A stretch of 64,000 bases of DNA from Onchidella celtica (lineage: Eukaryota > Mollusca > Gastropoda > Systellommatophora > Onchidiidae). Below, in pieces: positions 33,193-44,735 of the stretch (the stretch's first letter is position 1; each line of letters begins with the position of its first letter). The translations under genes and the position numbers were made by a program. The DNA lies in the NCBI GenBank assembly GCA_963931925.1, contig OZ007572.1:20416043-20480042 (forward strand), written 5' to 3'. The notes under the pieces are model-generated. The model was not told the origin of the DNA. It saw nothing but the letters and a program-made list of their open reading frames with translations, and did no database searches.

Positions 33193-33502
33193 TTTGTCTC
33201 ACTCTGTCTGTGTGTCTGTCTGTCTATGTCTAGGGGTCTGTCTGTGTCAATCCGTGTCTGTCTCTGTCTCTTTAGCTGTCAGTCTGCCTGTCTGTCTGTC
33301 TGTCTGTCCGTCCGTCTGTCTGCCTCTATCTTGCTGTCTATTTGTCTGTCCATCTCTGTCTGTCTTTGTCTGTCTCTGTGTAGCAGTCTGTCAATCTTCC
33401 CGTCTGTCAGTCTGTGTCTCTCTTTGACCACCAGCTGTCTGCTTGCCCGCTGTCTGTCTTTCTGTCTCCCTTTCTTTCTCTCTCTCTCTCTCTCTCTCTT
33501 TG
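33193..33502 (+). repeat. TGTC/CTGTCTGT tetranucleotide-rich tract
   Basis: TCTGTCTGTCTG repeats with many variants, ending in a pure CT run (33477-33500). Frames here (142, 109 and 77 codons) are repeat translations. Confidence 0.95.
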
Positions 33503-33865
33503 TCTCATTTCTTCACTCTGCCAGTGGTTGTTCCTATGCCGATCTAAGTCCGGGAAAGAAAGCAGATTATGGCAAAAAGTCCTAAAAACGACGCACAGCA
33601 ACCACCCCTCTTCCCCCCCCCCCACCCCCACCCCCATTCACCTCATCCTATTTGCCTATAGATTTATTGCAGTTTTCAGTTTCATTGAACAGAGAACAAC
33701 AGAAATAAAAAGAAGGAACATAAACCATTTATGGTCTACCTGATCCTTATTAACACAACAATATAGTATTGTGTAGAACTGCAGTTCTTTGTAACATTGT
33801 TCATCCAACAAGCAAACTGGAGACTGTAGGTTTAGTAAAGAAAACAATGTGACGCTATAAGGGAT

Positions 33866-34067
33866 GAAACAGACGGAGGCTGGTCTAGGCGCCAGACCGG
33901 TGGTTCGCTGTCCATTAATTTTGCTTCACACTAGCACAATGGGCACTGCCCACATAGTGACCAAGAGGGATGCAGGGCGGGGACCAGTGGAGATTGTACC
34001 AGCGTGAAGCAAAATTTAGGGGTGGCGAGGCACCGGTCTGGTCCATACACTAGCCTTTTTCTGTTTC
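33866..34067 (+). mobile_element. Fold-back element F1
   Basis: Two ~75-bp arms in inverted orientation (33866-33940 and 33993-34067) around a ~50-bp centre. Arms share GAAACAGA..AGGCT, CCAGACCGGTG, TTCGC/CTCGCC and ATTTTGCTTCAC. The arms differ at many sites, so this element is older than its neighbour F2. Its right end is only 7 bp from F2. No coding capacity. Confidence 0.85.
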
Positions 34068-34074
34068 ACCGCTA

Positions 34075-34271
34075 AGGGTAGCCACACAAAGGCCACCGAA
34101 TTCGGTCACCGAGCCACTCGGCGCTTTAGGTGAGAAGAATTGCACTATATAATTTCAGCAACTGCACACAGAGCCCACCTAGATTCGGTCCGTTTATGTA
34201 GTGCAATTCTTCTCACCTAGAGCGCCTAGTGGCTCGGTGGCCGAATTCGGTGGCCTTTGTGTGGCTACCCT
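34075..34271 (+). mobile_element. Fold-back element F2, nearly perfect arms
   Basis: Left arm 34075-34152 and right arm 34194-34271 are inverted copies with only about five differences in ~78 bp. They begin AGGGTAGCCACACAAAGGCC and contain the palindrome CCGAATTCGG. The centre is ~40 bp. The near-identical arms imply recent activity or arm-to-arm conversion. The flanking sequence 33822-33860 is repeated at 34274-34322, so F1 plus F2 sit between direct repeats. Confidence 0.9.
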
Positions 34272-34322
34272 ACGACTACAAGTTTAGTATAAAAAAAAAA
34301 AAAGTTCATGTGACACTATAAT

Positions 34323-36328
34323 CCCACAAGTATAAATCTTTTCTCAAAAGAGTAATTTTCCTCAAAACTCAGTTGCATGATCACTCAATGTGGTTTTTTT
34401 GGTCTCATCAGAGTGGGAATTACGCAGGCTGTGTGCAGCAGCAACAGTCATCATAGTGTCATTACAATGAAAAGTCAGTCACGATGCTGAGCAATAAAAA
34501 CTTGCATTCAGTGGCTGAGGTAAACTCAGAGGGGAACAAAAGGCGTTCAGAGCCACACCCGACATACACGCACACGTGCAGACACACCTACACACACGCA
34601 CTCATAAACACACACACACAAACACATGGGAAAGATTATTTTGTCTTTGACGAAGAAATTGTGGCCAGGCACAAGCTAAAAAATGTCTAACAATAAATAG
34701 GTGTGGCAGGAAACTTGAGTGTTGCTGACTGTTCACAATAATCCTCAAATGCGGGTATTTCCATAGTCCAATAAATAAGTGAGTAAAGATGATAGATTAT
34801 ACTGTTGATGTATTAAAACCACAAAAAAAAAACAATAAAACCGTAATATTGCTACAGCATTAAAGAAGCCAATAGAGCAGAAGGATAATAAAATGTAACC
34901 CATGCATATATTATGACAATAAGTTATTATTCCGCGAACAGTGTAACAGATGCGTTAGTCTCTACTGATAAGCACTAAAGTGAAAGATGACACGCAGAGT
35001 GATATGCATTGGATACTTTTGCGCTTTTAACCAAGAAACTTAACTCTATGGTAGAAAATGTCAGACGATAGTGTAAAGTGATATTTTTAACTGAGCATAC
35101 TTTTCCATCATTTTCATCTCCCTCATCTAAGACAGTACTTTTAATTTTAAACACGTATATTTGCCATTTCAATGGTTCATAGCAAAATAATATTGAATCT
35201 CGCCCTTTAAAAGTACATCGGCCTATGAGCTGTAAAAGCTAATTTCAAACTCAGACTCACTCAAGTTATTCATTCTGACTATTACTACCGTATATATATT
35301 ACGTATAGACCCAATGCGCATATCGGCCATCTTTGTTGTAAGAACCGACGCCTAATCATGGCGACAGTAGCATTGATTTTGATTTGTTAGCTGATTTGCA
35401 CTGCGAGCACTTAAGACGTCGTGAACCAACCGGCGGCGAGGTAAACTTAATTCACTACAGTAAACAATGGCACGTGTGTACATGCACATGGGAGACGTTT
35501 GGTCAATTCTTTCACTTCCTTTCCCTTGTTTACACGGATGGTAGGGAACCTGACCAGCTCGGATCCATCCTTTCCACCTCAGTCATAACAGTCAACTGCA
35601 ATGCAACCAGCAGGCATTTTAACCGCTTAGACATATCTCGAAGTTGCATTCATCAGCTGATCCACCGGCCGTCTTGGGTGTCAGAAGAACACAACAAAAA
35701 CACTCTGTGACGTCATTCGCAATGGGCCTATACTCTGCGAGCCTATCACTTTTCATTCAATTGCATTGCGCGATTCATAAAAAGAATCGAAACGAAACAC
35801 GAGACTGCAGCAGTACAGTTATGTTATCGATTTCCTGCATTGATTCTGGAGCAGACTCTGTAAATAATTTATAGTTCGTCTTTTCTTGATCGCCTGGAGA
35901 AATAGACGTTCAGTGGGTCAGGGTGACCTGGTCTTAGCATATTCAGTGAACAGTCCCAGTTATCAACTGACGAAATGGGGCATTGGTAAATTGTCTAGGG
36001 TGTCCTGTCTAACAGTGTTGGTGTTGGAGCCAAAACTCTGGGACCAACGTATTTAGTGAAAATTCTTAGTTCATGAAAAAAAGACACAACAAATACAGGA
36101 ATGCGTTTATGTCTTTAATGTAGGAAGTTCGCTAAACACCTCACGTTTTCCTGTTTTTATTTTTCTTGTTGTGGCAGGGATGAGTTTTTTTGTTTTTTTT
36201 TTAGAATTTTGCCCTGGTGTTCGGTCTGCTGTTCTCAATTTCCAACTGCCAATGTATCTTTAACAATTTTTCGTCCATATCCGAGACGACCGGGTGCTCG
36301 ATCCTACCTACCATGAGATCCATTCAGT
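34323..36328. other. No confirmed gene
   Basis: Contains a (CA)-rich patch at 34568-34625. A 108-codon plus-strand frame (35384-35710) has normal base composition but no recognised domain, and no splice or start context decides for it. It is the best candidate for a missed exon in this part, at low probability. Confidence 0.45.
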
Positions 36329-36936
36329 ATGTAGAAGAGGTATAACAAATCCACACTTTGACTTCTGTTTAAATTACGTTGTGACAGTATCGAGCTGTTT
36401 CACAGTTTCGGTTCCTCTATCTCCTTGTCATCCTACTATATTATTGAGCTAGAGGGTGAACCTGTGTACAGCTAAAACTTCGCGACTACGCCATCAAAAA
36501 TTATGAAATTGGGTTTACTGCATCAATTTTTGATGAAGAGTTACGTGGACACATTCATTTTGAACAAAAACCAGTCTTTACTATGATTTATATTAAAATT
36601 GTTTGAGCCGCAAAAACAGAGACGCATTTTCATCGGATAGAACTGAAAAGTGTGACCGGAAATTACGTCCTTACCTCTCTGTTCAGGTGGTCGAAAATCA
36701 ACGTAATCACATCTGTGTATTTCTGCCTAAGTTCGTTTAGTCATTGCATCGAATGCAAAATGCTGCTTTTAATGTAGCCTAGATCTAGATAATATACTGT
36801 TGGGCTCCCTACAAAGAATCTGCAAGATTTATCTTGCGCGGGTCGGCTAGTATTAATAAAGCCGCATACTCTTGACGTCGAATTTCTCAGTTGTGCAAAA
36901 AGTGGACTTGGAACAAACAGGAACGAAGGCCGCGGA
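36329..36936 (-). mobile_element. Family A element, copy 3, split by ~400-bp insertion
   Basis: The left piece (36329-36445: GTAGAAGAGGTATAACAAAT then GAGCTGTTTCACAGTTTCGG) and right piece (36849-36936: ATAAAGCCGC, GTCGAATTTCTCAGTTGTGC, AACAAACAGGAACGAAGG) are consecutive parts of one element in minus orientation. About 400 bp (36446-36848) separates them. The junction repeats a TAGTATTA / TACTATATTATTGAGC-like sequence but not a clean target duplication. The outermost left terminus is also missing. Confidence 0.75.
36446..36848. other. Insertion interrupting family A copy 3
   Basis: The ~400-bp insert has no long frame and no copy elsewhere in the window. It contains a perfect 11-bp hairpin (CATCAAAAATT / AATTTTTGATG, about 36500-36535). 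It could be an unrecognised element that moved into copy 3. Confidence 0.5.
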
Positions 36937-36939
36937 ATG

Positions 36940-38545
36940 TTGAACGGCAAAACGTGCTGTTTCGTGTTGAGCTATGTTAGTTTTGAGCACTGATTTTAGT
37001 GACACCGCCTTGCTGCAAAACGTCAAACTATTACACAAGAAGTTTAATATACATTATAGAGACAAAGAGAAAAGAAAACCCTACGCCGAGCTCAGTGGAT
37101 CACTCTGGGGCGAAGAAATGAAATTGTGTAATTAAGACAAACTGTTTCAATCCACATACAAAGTTTCCGAAAGAAAATCGGTAGTTTGGGTAGAGAGAGA
37201 GGGGGGAGTTAAACCCAAATATCTATTTTTCCCACCATGAAAATTAAATGAACTATAGTTATCAACTGAGGAAATGGGGCATTGGTAAATTCTGTTTGCT
37301 GTCGTGTCATACGGAATCGGTGTTGGAGCCAAGCGTAGAGACAATCAGTTCTACCCTGTTTGGCACAAGTCATGTCACTAACACAGTCAATGGTACCTGG
37401 CTATGGGAAAATCTGACAGATTGTTTGTGACAGATTGTCCTGAAACAGAAAATATCTGGACCGCGACTCGTGTCAGTGGAATCGGGTATAATTATATTGT
37501 TGAGTTGGTTCCTCATCATCGACTGCGCATGTATGGAGAAGTATTCTCATTGTTCATTGTCGTTGTTTCTCTCTCTCTCCCCCCCCCCCCCGCCTCCAAG
37601 AATACATTATGGCCTTTTGCCTATGGCTTTCTCAGTTTTTCTTTTTTTTTTCTTTCCTTTATTCTCAATTCTCTCGATTTGGATGTATTTCTCTATTTTC
37701 CGCTGCTTTTTCAAGTGTACGCAATCAATGTTCTTGACATGTCTTGAAGCAAACAAAATAATTTTTTTAAAAAGCCAGAATTTTATTATAACCATAATTT
37801 TCACAAGAAAGTGGGGACGTTTAGAAGTGATGCCTACGTACTAGTCAGTGCTCAGAAAAGCGGCCGTGAAAGCAAGAAGAAAGATCCATGACGCACTACC
37901 CTCATGTTCCCTAGTGCTATGCCTCCACCAAGCTTCTGCTTATTATCACTTCAAAGATAATCATGCACAAGAAACGTTGGAGCTCAGCGTAAGGTACTTC
38001 CCGATACCACCACAACCAGCAAACCCACCAAACAAAAACAACTGCAACAAAACACTGCAAGTTATATCTGATCCCAATATATTACCCCCCAAAAATTTGC
38101 ATTGTTGTATCAAATATTGAAAAGTACTGGCATGTCATTCCCTCTCAAAGATTACTACGACCGTCACTGAAAACCATCCATCTCTAAACCAACTATTGAC
38201 ATAACGGAACTCATCTTGCTTCCCTAATGTTTTGAGGACAGTAGTTACCATTACTATTTTCTCTTAGGTCTTTGATGATCGTAATGATAGAAAAAATCCC
38301 ACTTTGATATTATCCCTTTGTAGTTGCGTGCTTGAACTTTCCATACTAGTGGGCCTGTCACCTACATCAACACTTTCTCTACAGCGCTAATCTCATCACT
38401 TACGGGGATTAGAAGTATAGTGAATCACCCATGAAACGAAGCCTACCAAACAGTTTGAATTTTTGTATTTGCGTGAAGGGGTTTTTGGCCTTTATTGAAG
38501 TTTATATCTGTCAGATGTTTGCCTTCGTTTTGCTTTCAGATATGG
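36940..38545. other. No confirmed gene; C/CT run
   Basis: A CT-C13 tract lies at 37568-37592. Frames of 114 and 124 codons (37403-37844) overlap in different frames across T-rich DNA and encode hydrophobic, Phe-rich sequence, the expected product of T-rich non-coding DNA. Confidence 0.5.
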
Positions 38546-38546
38546 C

Positions 38547-38547
<1 letters not shown>

Positions 38548-38583
<36 letters not shown>

Positions 38584-38840
38584 TCTCTCTCTCTCTCACT
38601 GTGTGTGTGTGCTGTCAGTGTGTCTTAATGTCTGTTTATCTACCACTACAATCATACATCAATCCATCCAACTGTCTGTCTGTATATCCATCCATCCATA
38701 ATGCATCCATCCATCCATCCATCCATGCATCCATCCATCCAATCATCCACCCCATCCATCCATCCATCTATCCACCCATCCATCTATCCACCCATCCATC
38801 CATTTACCCATCCGCCCATTCATCCATCCGCCTTTAGGTC
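38548..38840 (+). repeat. (CT)n followed by (CATC)n microsatellite
   Basis: CT run at 38548-38597, GT patch, then CATCCATCCATC repeats from about 38687 to 38830. His/Pro/Ser-rich frames over it are artefacts. Confidence 0.95.
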
Positions 38841-39244
38841 AATCGATTTGTCTATCTGTCTACCGGTTATCTGGCAGTCTGTCCCTTTTGTCTGTCTATC
38901 TGTGCATGAGTATCATTTCGAATTATACCTAAGCTAGATTTATAAATTACATCGGGAACACAACGGATTCACTGCACTTTTAGTGAGCAAAATAAATAAG
39001 ACGAGGGTGGAATGTTTTTTTGTTTTTTTGTTTGTAGTGCCAGAACGAATGAATGGGTAGGACAGGAAAATGATAGGCTCATCAAGTCATCAAGCAGCAA
39101 AATTCTCTCTTGTTAGACTGGGCACATCAATGTCGACAAATGACCGTTTGGCGGGCGCCGTTTGGTAAATGATGGGGTCTCGTAATCTGCAGTTTCGTAA
39201 TAAAGTTTGACGTAATGGCGGAGAGACACGAAGAGGCGGGTGAA

Positions 39245-39405
39245 TCCATCAAACACGCAATACACGCACGCATGGTATACATACCCACATGCTGCACACG
39301 CATGCACGCGCGCCTGCACGCACACACATACATATATCCACAGCGTGCACGCATCTACACACGCATGCATGCACACAGGCACAAACATATCCACATACCC
39401 AGGGA
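39245..39405 (+). repeat. CACGCA alternating purine-pyrimidine tract
   Basis: Irregular CACACGCATGCACGC-type sequence. Frames on both strands arise from it. Confidence 0.85.
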
Positions 39406-39731
39406 AGAAATAGACGAACAGTCATGAAAAGCTATTGAGTGAACGAAACAGAGTGAAACAGAAAGACAGATAATGTAGACAAAGATAAATGGAAGAATGA
39501 AAGCGGTTGAAAACGTGACAGCAGAATGAGAAAGAGAAGAAATAATCTGCAAGGGAAGGGAAATTAAAGACGACGTTTTGGATGAAGGTAGACAGATGAG
39601 AGAAATTTATTAGAATTAAAGAAAAAAAATGACAAAAGACGGATTCTCCACACGGAATGTATAAACAAATGTTTATGGAATTTCTATTTCAACATGTTAC
39701 GAAAAGTCTAATTCAATATTTTATTAAGGGG

Positions 39732-39920
39732 GGTATCATACTAACCCCAGAACGCCATAGCAATTGCCGCCAGCAAATTGTATACCCAAGAAATAATGAC
39801 AGAAGCTGACTGTGTCTGACCAGGCTTGTTATGGTAGGGTCTTACCTGATTTACTAAGAAAATATTGCACCTCTTGTCTGCCAGCAGCTGACACTGCCGT
39901 TCCGGGCTTATAATGATACC
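39732..39920 (+). mobile_element. Family E inverted-repeat element, copy 2
   Basis: 189 bp. Left end GGTATCATACTAACCCCAG; the right end (GGGCTTATAATGATACC) is its near complement, with GAACGCC/GCCGTTC arms just inside. The interior matches 20972-21175 in order. A C run borders the right side. Confidence 0.82.
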
Positions 39921-40648
39921 GCCCACCACACCCCCCCCCCTTCCCCCTTTAATGATTAACTTAGTGCTTGATGATATGTCTAATTCTACACTTTTTGAAA
40001 CGTCTGTTTCAGCACTTTACAAAACGTTTCATTCAGAATCTCATCATTATGAAAATCTGATTCAAAAAGAAATTGAAGGACTTTACAGCGACAATACCAT
40101 AGGTATAATTGTCTAACAACAACGGCAACAGCCGTAATTAGGTATAATGAACATCCTGTACCTTACATAGCAGAAACAAAGAATGCAATTATCGGAGTGG
40201 ATGACAGTGAAAAGTACTTGACTTTCCGGAAACCTTTTGTGGCGCTGTAGCGTCTTTCCCATCAAAATGACTGCTGTTTTTGCAAGAGCATTAAATTCTC
40301 CTTGTGCAAGAATGAAAGGACTCATAGGGTATTATCGCCGCTAGGCATTGTAAAATCTGTCCACTTGTGGCGAAACCTTTTATAAAATTGATGTGGAGAA
40401 CTTTTTATGGGTAATCGATCATTTTTTTTCTTTTTGTTTAAATTATAGCTGTGCGAAAAATGTTACTAGAGGATTGGTTTTTTTGAACTATTACTTTCCC
40501 TGCGGGCACTTGCGATTTTGTTGAGTTGCAGTCGCGTCGCAATTTTTAAAATCTAGGCGACAGTCGGAGCATAGTGAAGATTGGATCGGAACATACTGAA
40601 ACCAAGACACGGCTTCAACTCGACAGCAAGACACATACGAGCGTACCA
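39921..40648. other. No gene or element recognised
   Basis: A 67-codon frame at 39913-40116 starts inside family E and has no recognised motif. Confidence 0.5.
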
Positions 40649-40893
40649 AACCTTAGTTCTTGTTCGTTCTAGTTCTGCCTCTATTTTCTGAAAAACTAAA
40701 GATCTTTTAATATGTAGAAGAGGTATAACAAATTCAGACTTTGACACTTGCGTTGTGGCATTTATCCTGCTATTTCACAGTTCCGATTTGTTCTAATTCC
40801 TTATAGAAAAACTAAAACCTTCAAACATTTATCTTCGAATTTCTCAGTTGTGCAAAAGTGGAGCTGGAAAACAAACAAGAACTAAGATCACGC
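40649..40893 (-). mobile_element. Family A element, copy 4
   Basis: 245 bp in minus orientation. Ends ACCTTAGTTCTTGTTCGTTC and ACAAGAACTAAGATCACGC. Interior has TATGTAGAAGAGGTATAAC, TATTTCACAGTTCCGATTTG and TCGAATTTCTCAGTTGTGC. Complete, reference-length copy. Confidence 0.9.
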
Positions 40894-41640
40894 TTCGATC
40901 TTGCTACCTCTCAAGGTCTGAACAAAGTAAAGTATACATAGGATGGCTCAGCGTCGGCAGTTGTTAATGAAACTTGTTTCTATGTTTCTTCTATCTGGAA
41001 ATAATGCAAAGGCGTTCAATGCAAATTGGGAAGTTGCTCCTACATTTTTATTTCATTTATATTTTAATTTCCTGTGTGTATTTGTGTGATTGTTAAACAT
41101 TCTGACTTCAACGTTGAAGTAATCTCATGTCATTTTTCAATGACATCTTTACTGCCCCCCGCCCCCATTTCGGCAAACCGTGCAATCGGCATCATAATGA
41201 CGTCACACCTTTCCCAGTTCAAATTCCCGGAAAAATGAGTACGATCGATTGCAATTTCAAAGTAAATGAGCTCATAATGAACATCTCATAATCATCTGGT
41301 GTTTTTGTTGGCTCCTTTACATTTTTGTGTAAATTGCTTTATTACCGCACTGACAGGGGCCGAGAGGGGGGGGGGGGGGAAACGGCAGATTATGACATGA
41401 GTTTCCACTTAAGTCTTATTTTAATTCCCTGTTGAAAGATGACTTGTTTAAAAAAAAAAGCCATGCTTCATTTCCAGACATTCGCATACGAGTATCCTAT
41501 GATAGGGCAAGGGCAAATGCTTTAGTTTAAATAGGGGATAAATCGGACAGTTATAGGATTTAAAAAATCGACAAAGTAGCAGAAATACGCTCGTACCTTA
41601 TTGGGTTTTAACATTATATCAATAAATTTTGGATATTATG
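40894..41640. other. No gene recognised
   Basis: G run at 41367-41379; the rest is AT-rich and unremarkable. Confidence 0.55.
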
Positions 41641-41648
41641 CTGAGGCC

Positions 41649-41968
<320 letters not shown>

Positions 41969-42416
41969 ATGGATGGACGAACAAGCGTGCAGGCAGGCGG
42001 AATGGCTGTCTGGCTGGATGACTGGCGCACTGCCTGGACGACTAGATAGACAGATGAATGGAAGTATAAGTAGATCTTCGAGTAGGAGGAAAGAAGTAGT
42101 TCTTATACATCATTACATCTTCACGAAAGGGCGAGATTTGGAGGCAGCAAGAATGAAAGAGCTATTATTTACACAATGTAAACCTGTGTTCCTTTGGAAA
42201 AAAAAGATCAGCTGTCACGAAAATGCTCTTGTCATTGATTTATTTCCTCCGCTTGGCCTCACGCAACGTTATGTCAGGAAGGGTTAGTGTTTTAAACCCA
42301 GTGTCACTTGCAACTCACGGATAACAACAGAACTCTTTCCAACTAAATGCATTGCGAGGACCTTGAGTCAAAGTCACAGAATGGTCTGTGCGTTTGCATA
42401 GCGTTTCTGTCTATGT

Positions 42417-42899
42417 CAGTGGTTCTCAACTTTTTCCAGGCAGTTGCCCTCTTAGACACCAACTTTTCTTTCATTGCCTTCCCCCTCTTCTCTCTCTCTC
42501 CCCCCCCCCCCTCCCCCCCCCCCCCAAAAAGCCCTACTCAAACCACACAGATGCATTTCACAAGAAGACAGACTACACAGAAGCCATGATGTTAAGCCTC
42601 ATTAATGACGATAGGCGTGTTTACTCGTACTGAAACAGAAAGCATTCTTTATCAAATGCTCTTTTAAAAAAAACAACAACAAAAAATGGACATTTCTAGT
42701 CCACACAATCCACCTAGGCGTGCCGTTGAACAGGTCAGGACCTGCCCTGTATCTGTCCTCAAATCGCCCTACATTAATGTTTTGACCAGCCCCCCCCCCA
42801 CCACCACTTGTCGCCCTTTCTCCGTTTTGCCCCCGCCCCCTGGAAATCAAAATCGGTTCCTGGGTAAGCGGACGATGTCGGGCACGTTGAGAACCACTG
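42417..42899 (-). mobile_element. hAT (Charlie-like) MITE with 8-bp target duplication
   Basis: 483 bp. Ends CAGTGGTTCTCAACTTTTTC and GGCACGTTGAGAACCACTG are inverted. Flanks GTCTATGT (42409-42416) and GTCTGTGT (42900-42907) agree at seven of eight positions. Contains C runs (42501-42526, 42790-42799) and, in reverse complement, the GGGGGCGGGGGC...GAAAGGGCGACAAG segment shared with 17748-18226. The 141-codon frame partly inside it is not a transposase. Confidence 0.92.
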
Positions 42900-43117
42900 G
42901 TCTGTGTATTCCCCCGGATGTCGGAGATGGACGCCGCTTGCGTCTGATAAAAGATTTAAGCAAAGTCGTAAAACGTGTTCGTGAATTGCATTTTTTTGTG
43001 TTTGTCTTGGTCACTGGGTTTTCCTGTGTCTTCGGTGCGAACATAGGACCAATTGAGAATGGCGATGAAGGTTGGGTAAACGAAGACATTTTCGAAATTT
43101 CGCAGCATTAGATTATT

Positions 43118-43330
43118 TGAATTGTAAATCTTTACATTCCCACAATTTGGCAGGATTTCATATTTAAACTGAAAATCTTTATATTTCCGAAGTTTGGTGG
43201 TGTTTCCTATTTAAACTGAAAATCTTCACATTTCCCAAATTTCGCAGTATTTCATGTTTAAACTGAAAATCGTTCCATTTCCGAGATCTGGCAGTATTTC
43301 GTATTTGAACTCAAAATCTTTGCATTTCTG
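43118..43330 (+). repeat. 47-bp tandem repeat, ~4.5 diverged units
   Basis: Units carry AACTGAAAATCTTTACATTT, CC(A/G)AA(A/G)TTTGG and CAGTATTTCATATTT-like blocks. Period is about 47 bp with substitutions in every unit. No frame is maintained. Confidence 0.85.
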
Positions 43331-43814
43331 ATACTCCTAGAATCGAGTAAATTAAAACTGAAATTCAGGAGAAATTCAGTGACCTTCTTAGGAATTGGAA
43401 TTTCTTACTCGCTTTAATGATTTATCTCAATGCCTTGCGAAATTTTAAATCGAATTATACAGTCAATGAACATAAGAAGTTAATTACAAATCCGCGACTC
43501 GGCAAATTAAAAAACGTTTCTTGCAATCCTCATGCATTGTTAAGTAAGGCAATTAATATGTTATTTGGGTTTCCACTTCTATTCCACAAAAATCCTCACA
43601 CCTCATTTACCCTTTCGCCAACCTCTTGCTGATCTCCAAAGAAGAAGACTGGTTGTTTCGAAAGTGGAAGGACTCTGTCACGACATTACAGTTCTGTTTT
43701 GTTGGCTGCTTCCACTTCCTTTCTTAGCATAATAAGAACAAGAGAGAAGGCACTGGGTCCCTGTTAGCTGCATACTGGTATTTTTAATATGTCTCGGGAA
43801 ATTAGACACTTTTC

Positions 43815-44063
43815 AAACCTTAGTTCTAGTTTATTCCAGCTTCCCTTTTTGCACAACTGAGAAATTCTACGTTAAATATTTGCAGCTTTATTGTTATGAT
43901 ATAAGTAGCTGAATAAATCGGAACTGTGAAACAGCTTGATAAGTGCCACAACACATTTTTAACAAGTAGTCAAAGTGTGCATTTGTTATATCTTTCTTCA
44001 AACTAAAAGAGCTCCAGTTTTTCAGAAAATGGAGATAGAACAAACAAGAAATAACATCCCGAC
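43815..44063 (+). mobile_element. Family A element, copy 5
   Basis: Ends AAACCTTAGTTCTAGTTTATTC and AACAAACAAGAAATAACATC. Interior is a close match (TTTTTGCACAACTGAGAAAT, AAATCGGAACTGTGAAACAG, AGTGCCACAACACATTTTTA). The right terminal GGTCGC has decayed. It abuts a tRNA-like head on the opposite strand. Confidence 0.88.
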
Positions 44064-44065
44064 TT

Positions 44066-44140
44066 TCCTGAGTAGGATTTGAACATAGTACTTCTCGCAT
44101 GCAGGTGAACTATTTGAACCACTGAGCCACTGCACCAGCT
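44066..44140 (-). mobile_element. tRNA-like SINE head (pseudo-tRNA)
   Basis: Read on the minus strand: A box TGGCTCAGTGG (44119-44129) and B box TGTTCAAATCC (44075-44085), 33 bp apart as in a tRNA. The 5' seven bases GGTGCAG find no complement where the acceptor 3' strand should be, so this is not a working tRNA gene. It is the pol III head of a different SINE from that at 7748, or a tRNA pseudogene. Confidence 0.65.
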
Positions 44141-44520
44141 TTCGGTGCTACTTAGTTCTATCAAGTGATATGCATGTGAATACTTCTTTAATAAGAATGG
44201 CAGTTGAGGAGATTTACACTTGCTTTTATATTATTTGTTCTGTCCTTATTTTCTGAAGTTCTATTTTTACCTGCTTGAAGGCAAGGGCATCGAGACGAAA
44301 CTTTTATCGTGTAGCTGTTTGAAATATTTACTGGGTGTTAAATTTTAATAGTCTCTATTGTGCCCCAAGCCTTCGTTCAATATCATTCAATGAATGCCGA
44401 TGGGACACTTGACAACTATCATAGGAAGCTTCATGATGAAGTATCTTCACAAATATCGGGACATTCACTGGTTTCTGTGCATAAAATGAAGGAATTCAAA
44501 ACAGTCAATAAATTGAAATG

Positions 44521-44735
44521 GAATTCCGCGGAAAAATTACATGGGTCAATACTGTGTGTCAAAGCTGTTTTAACTCAATGTGTTCATAAAATTTTAACAT
44601 CCGCCGTTAATCTCCTGTCAGGCTTGTGAGTTGCAGAGGTCGTATGGATCGTAAACACTAGTTCGTTGCCAGCAAACAACGCCAACCGGGCAGCAGTGAA
44701 AGAGACAAGGTTTCGGTGACATGCCAAGAGTGGAT
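44521..44735 (+). repeat. Dispersed repeat I, copy 1
   Basis: Shares with 49980-50182 the ordered blocks GAAAGCTGTTT/CAAAGCTGTTT, GTGTTCATAAAAT, ATCCGCCGTTAA, CTGTC, TGAGTTGCA and AACGCCAAC. About 200 bp, moderately diverged, non-coding. Confidence 0.65.
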
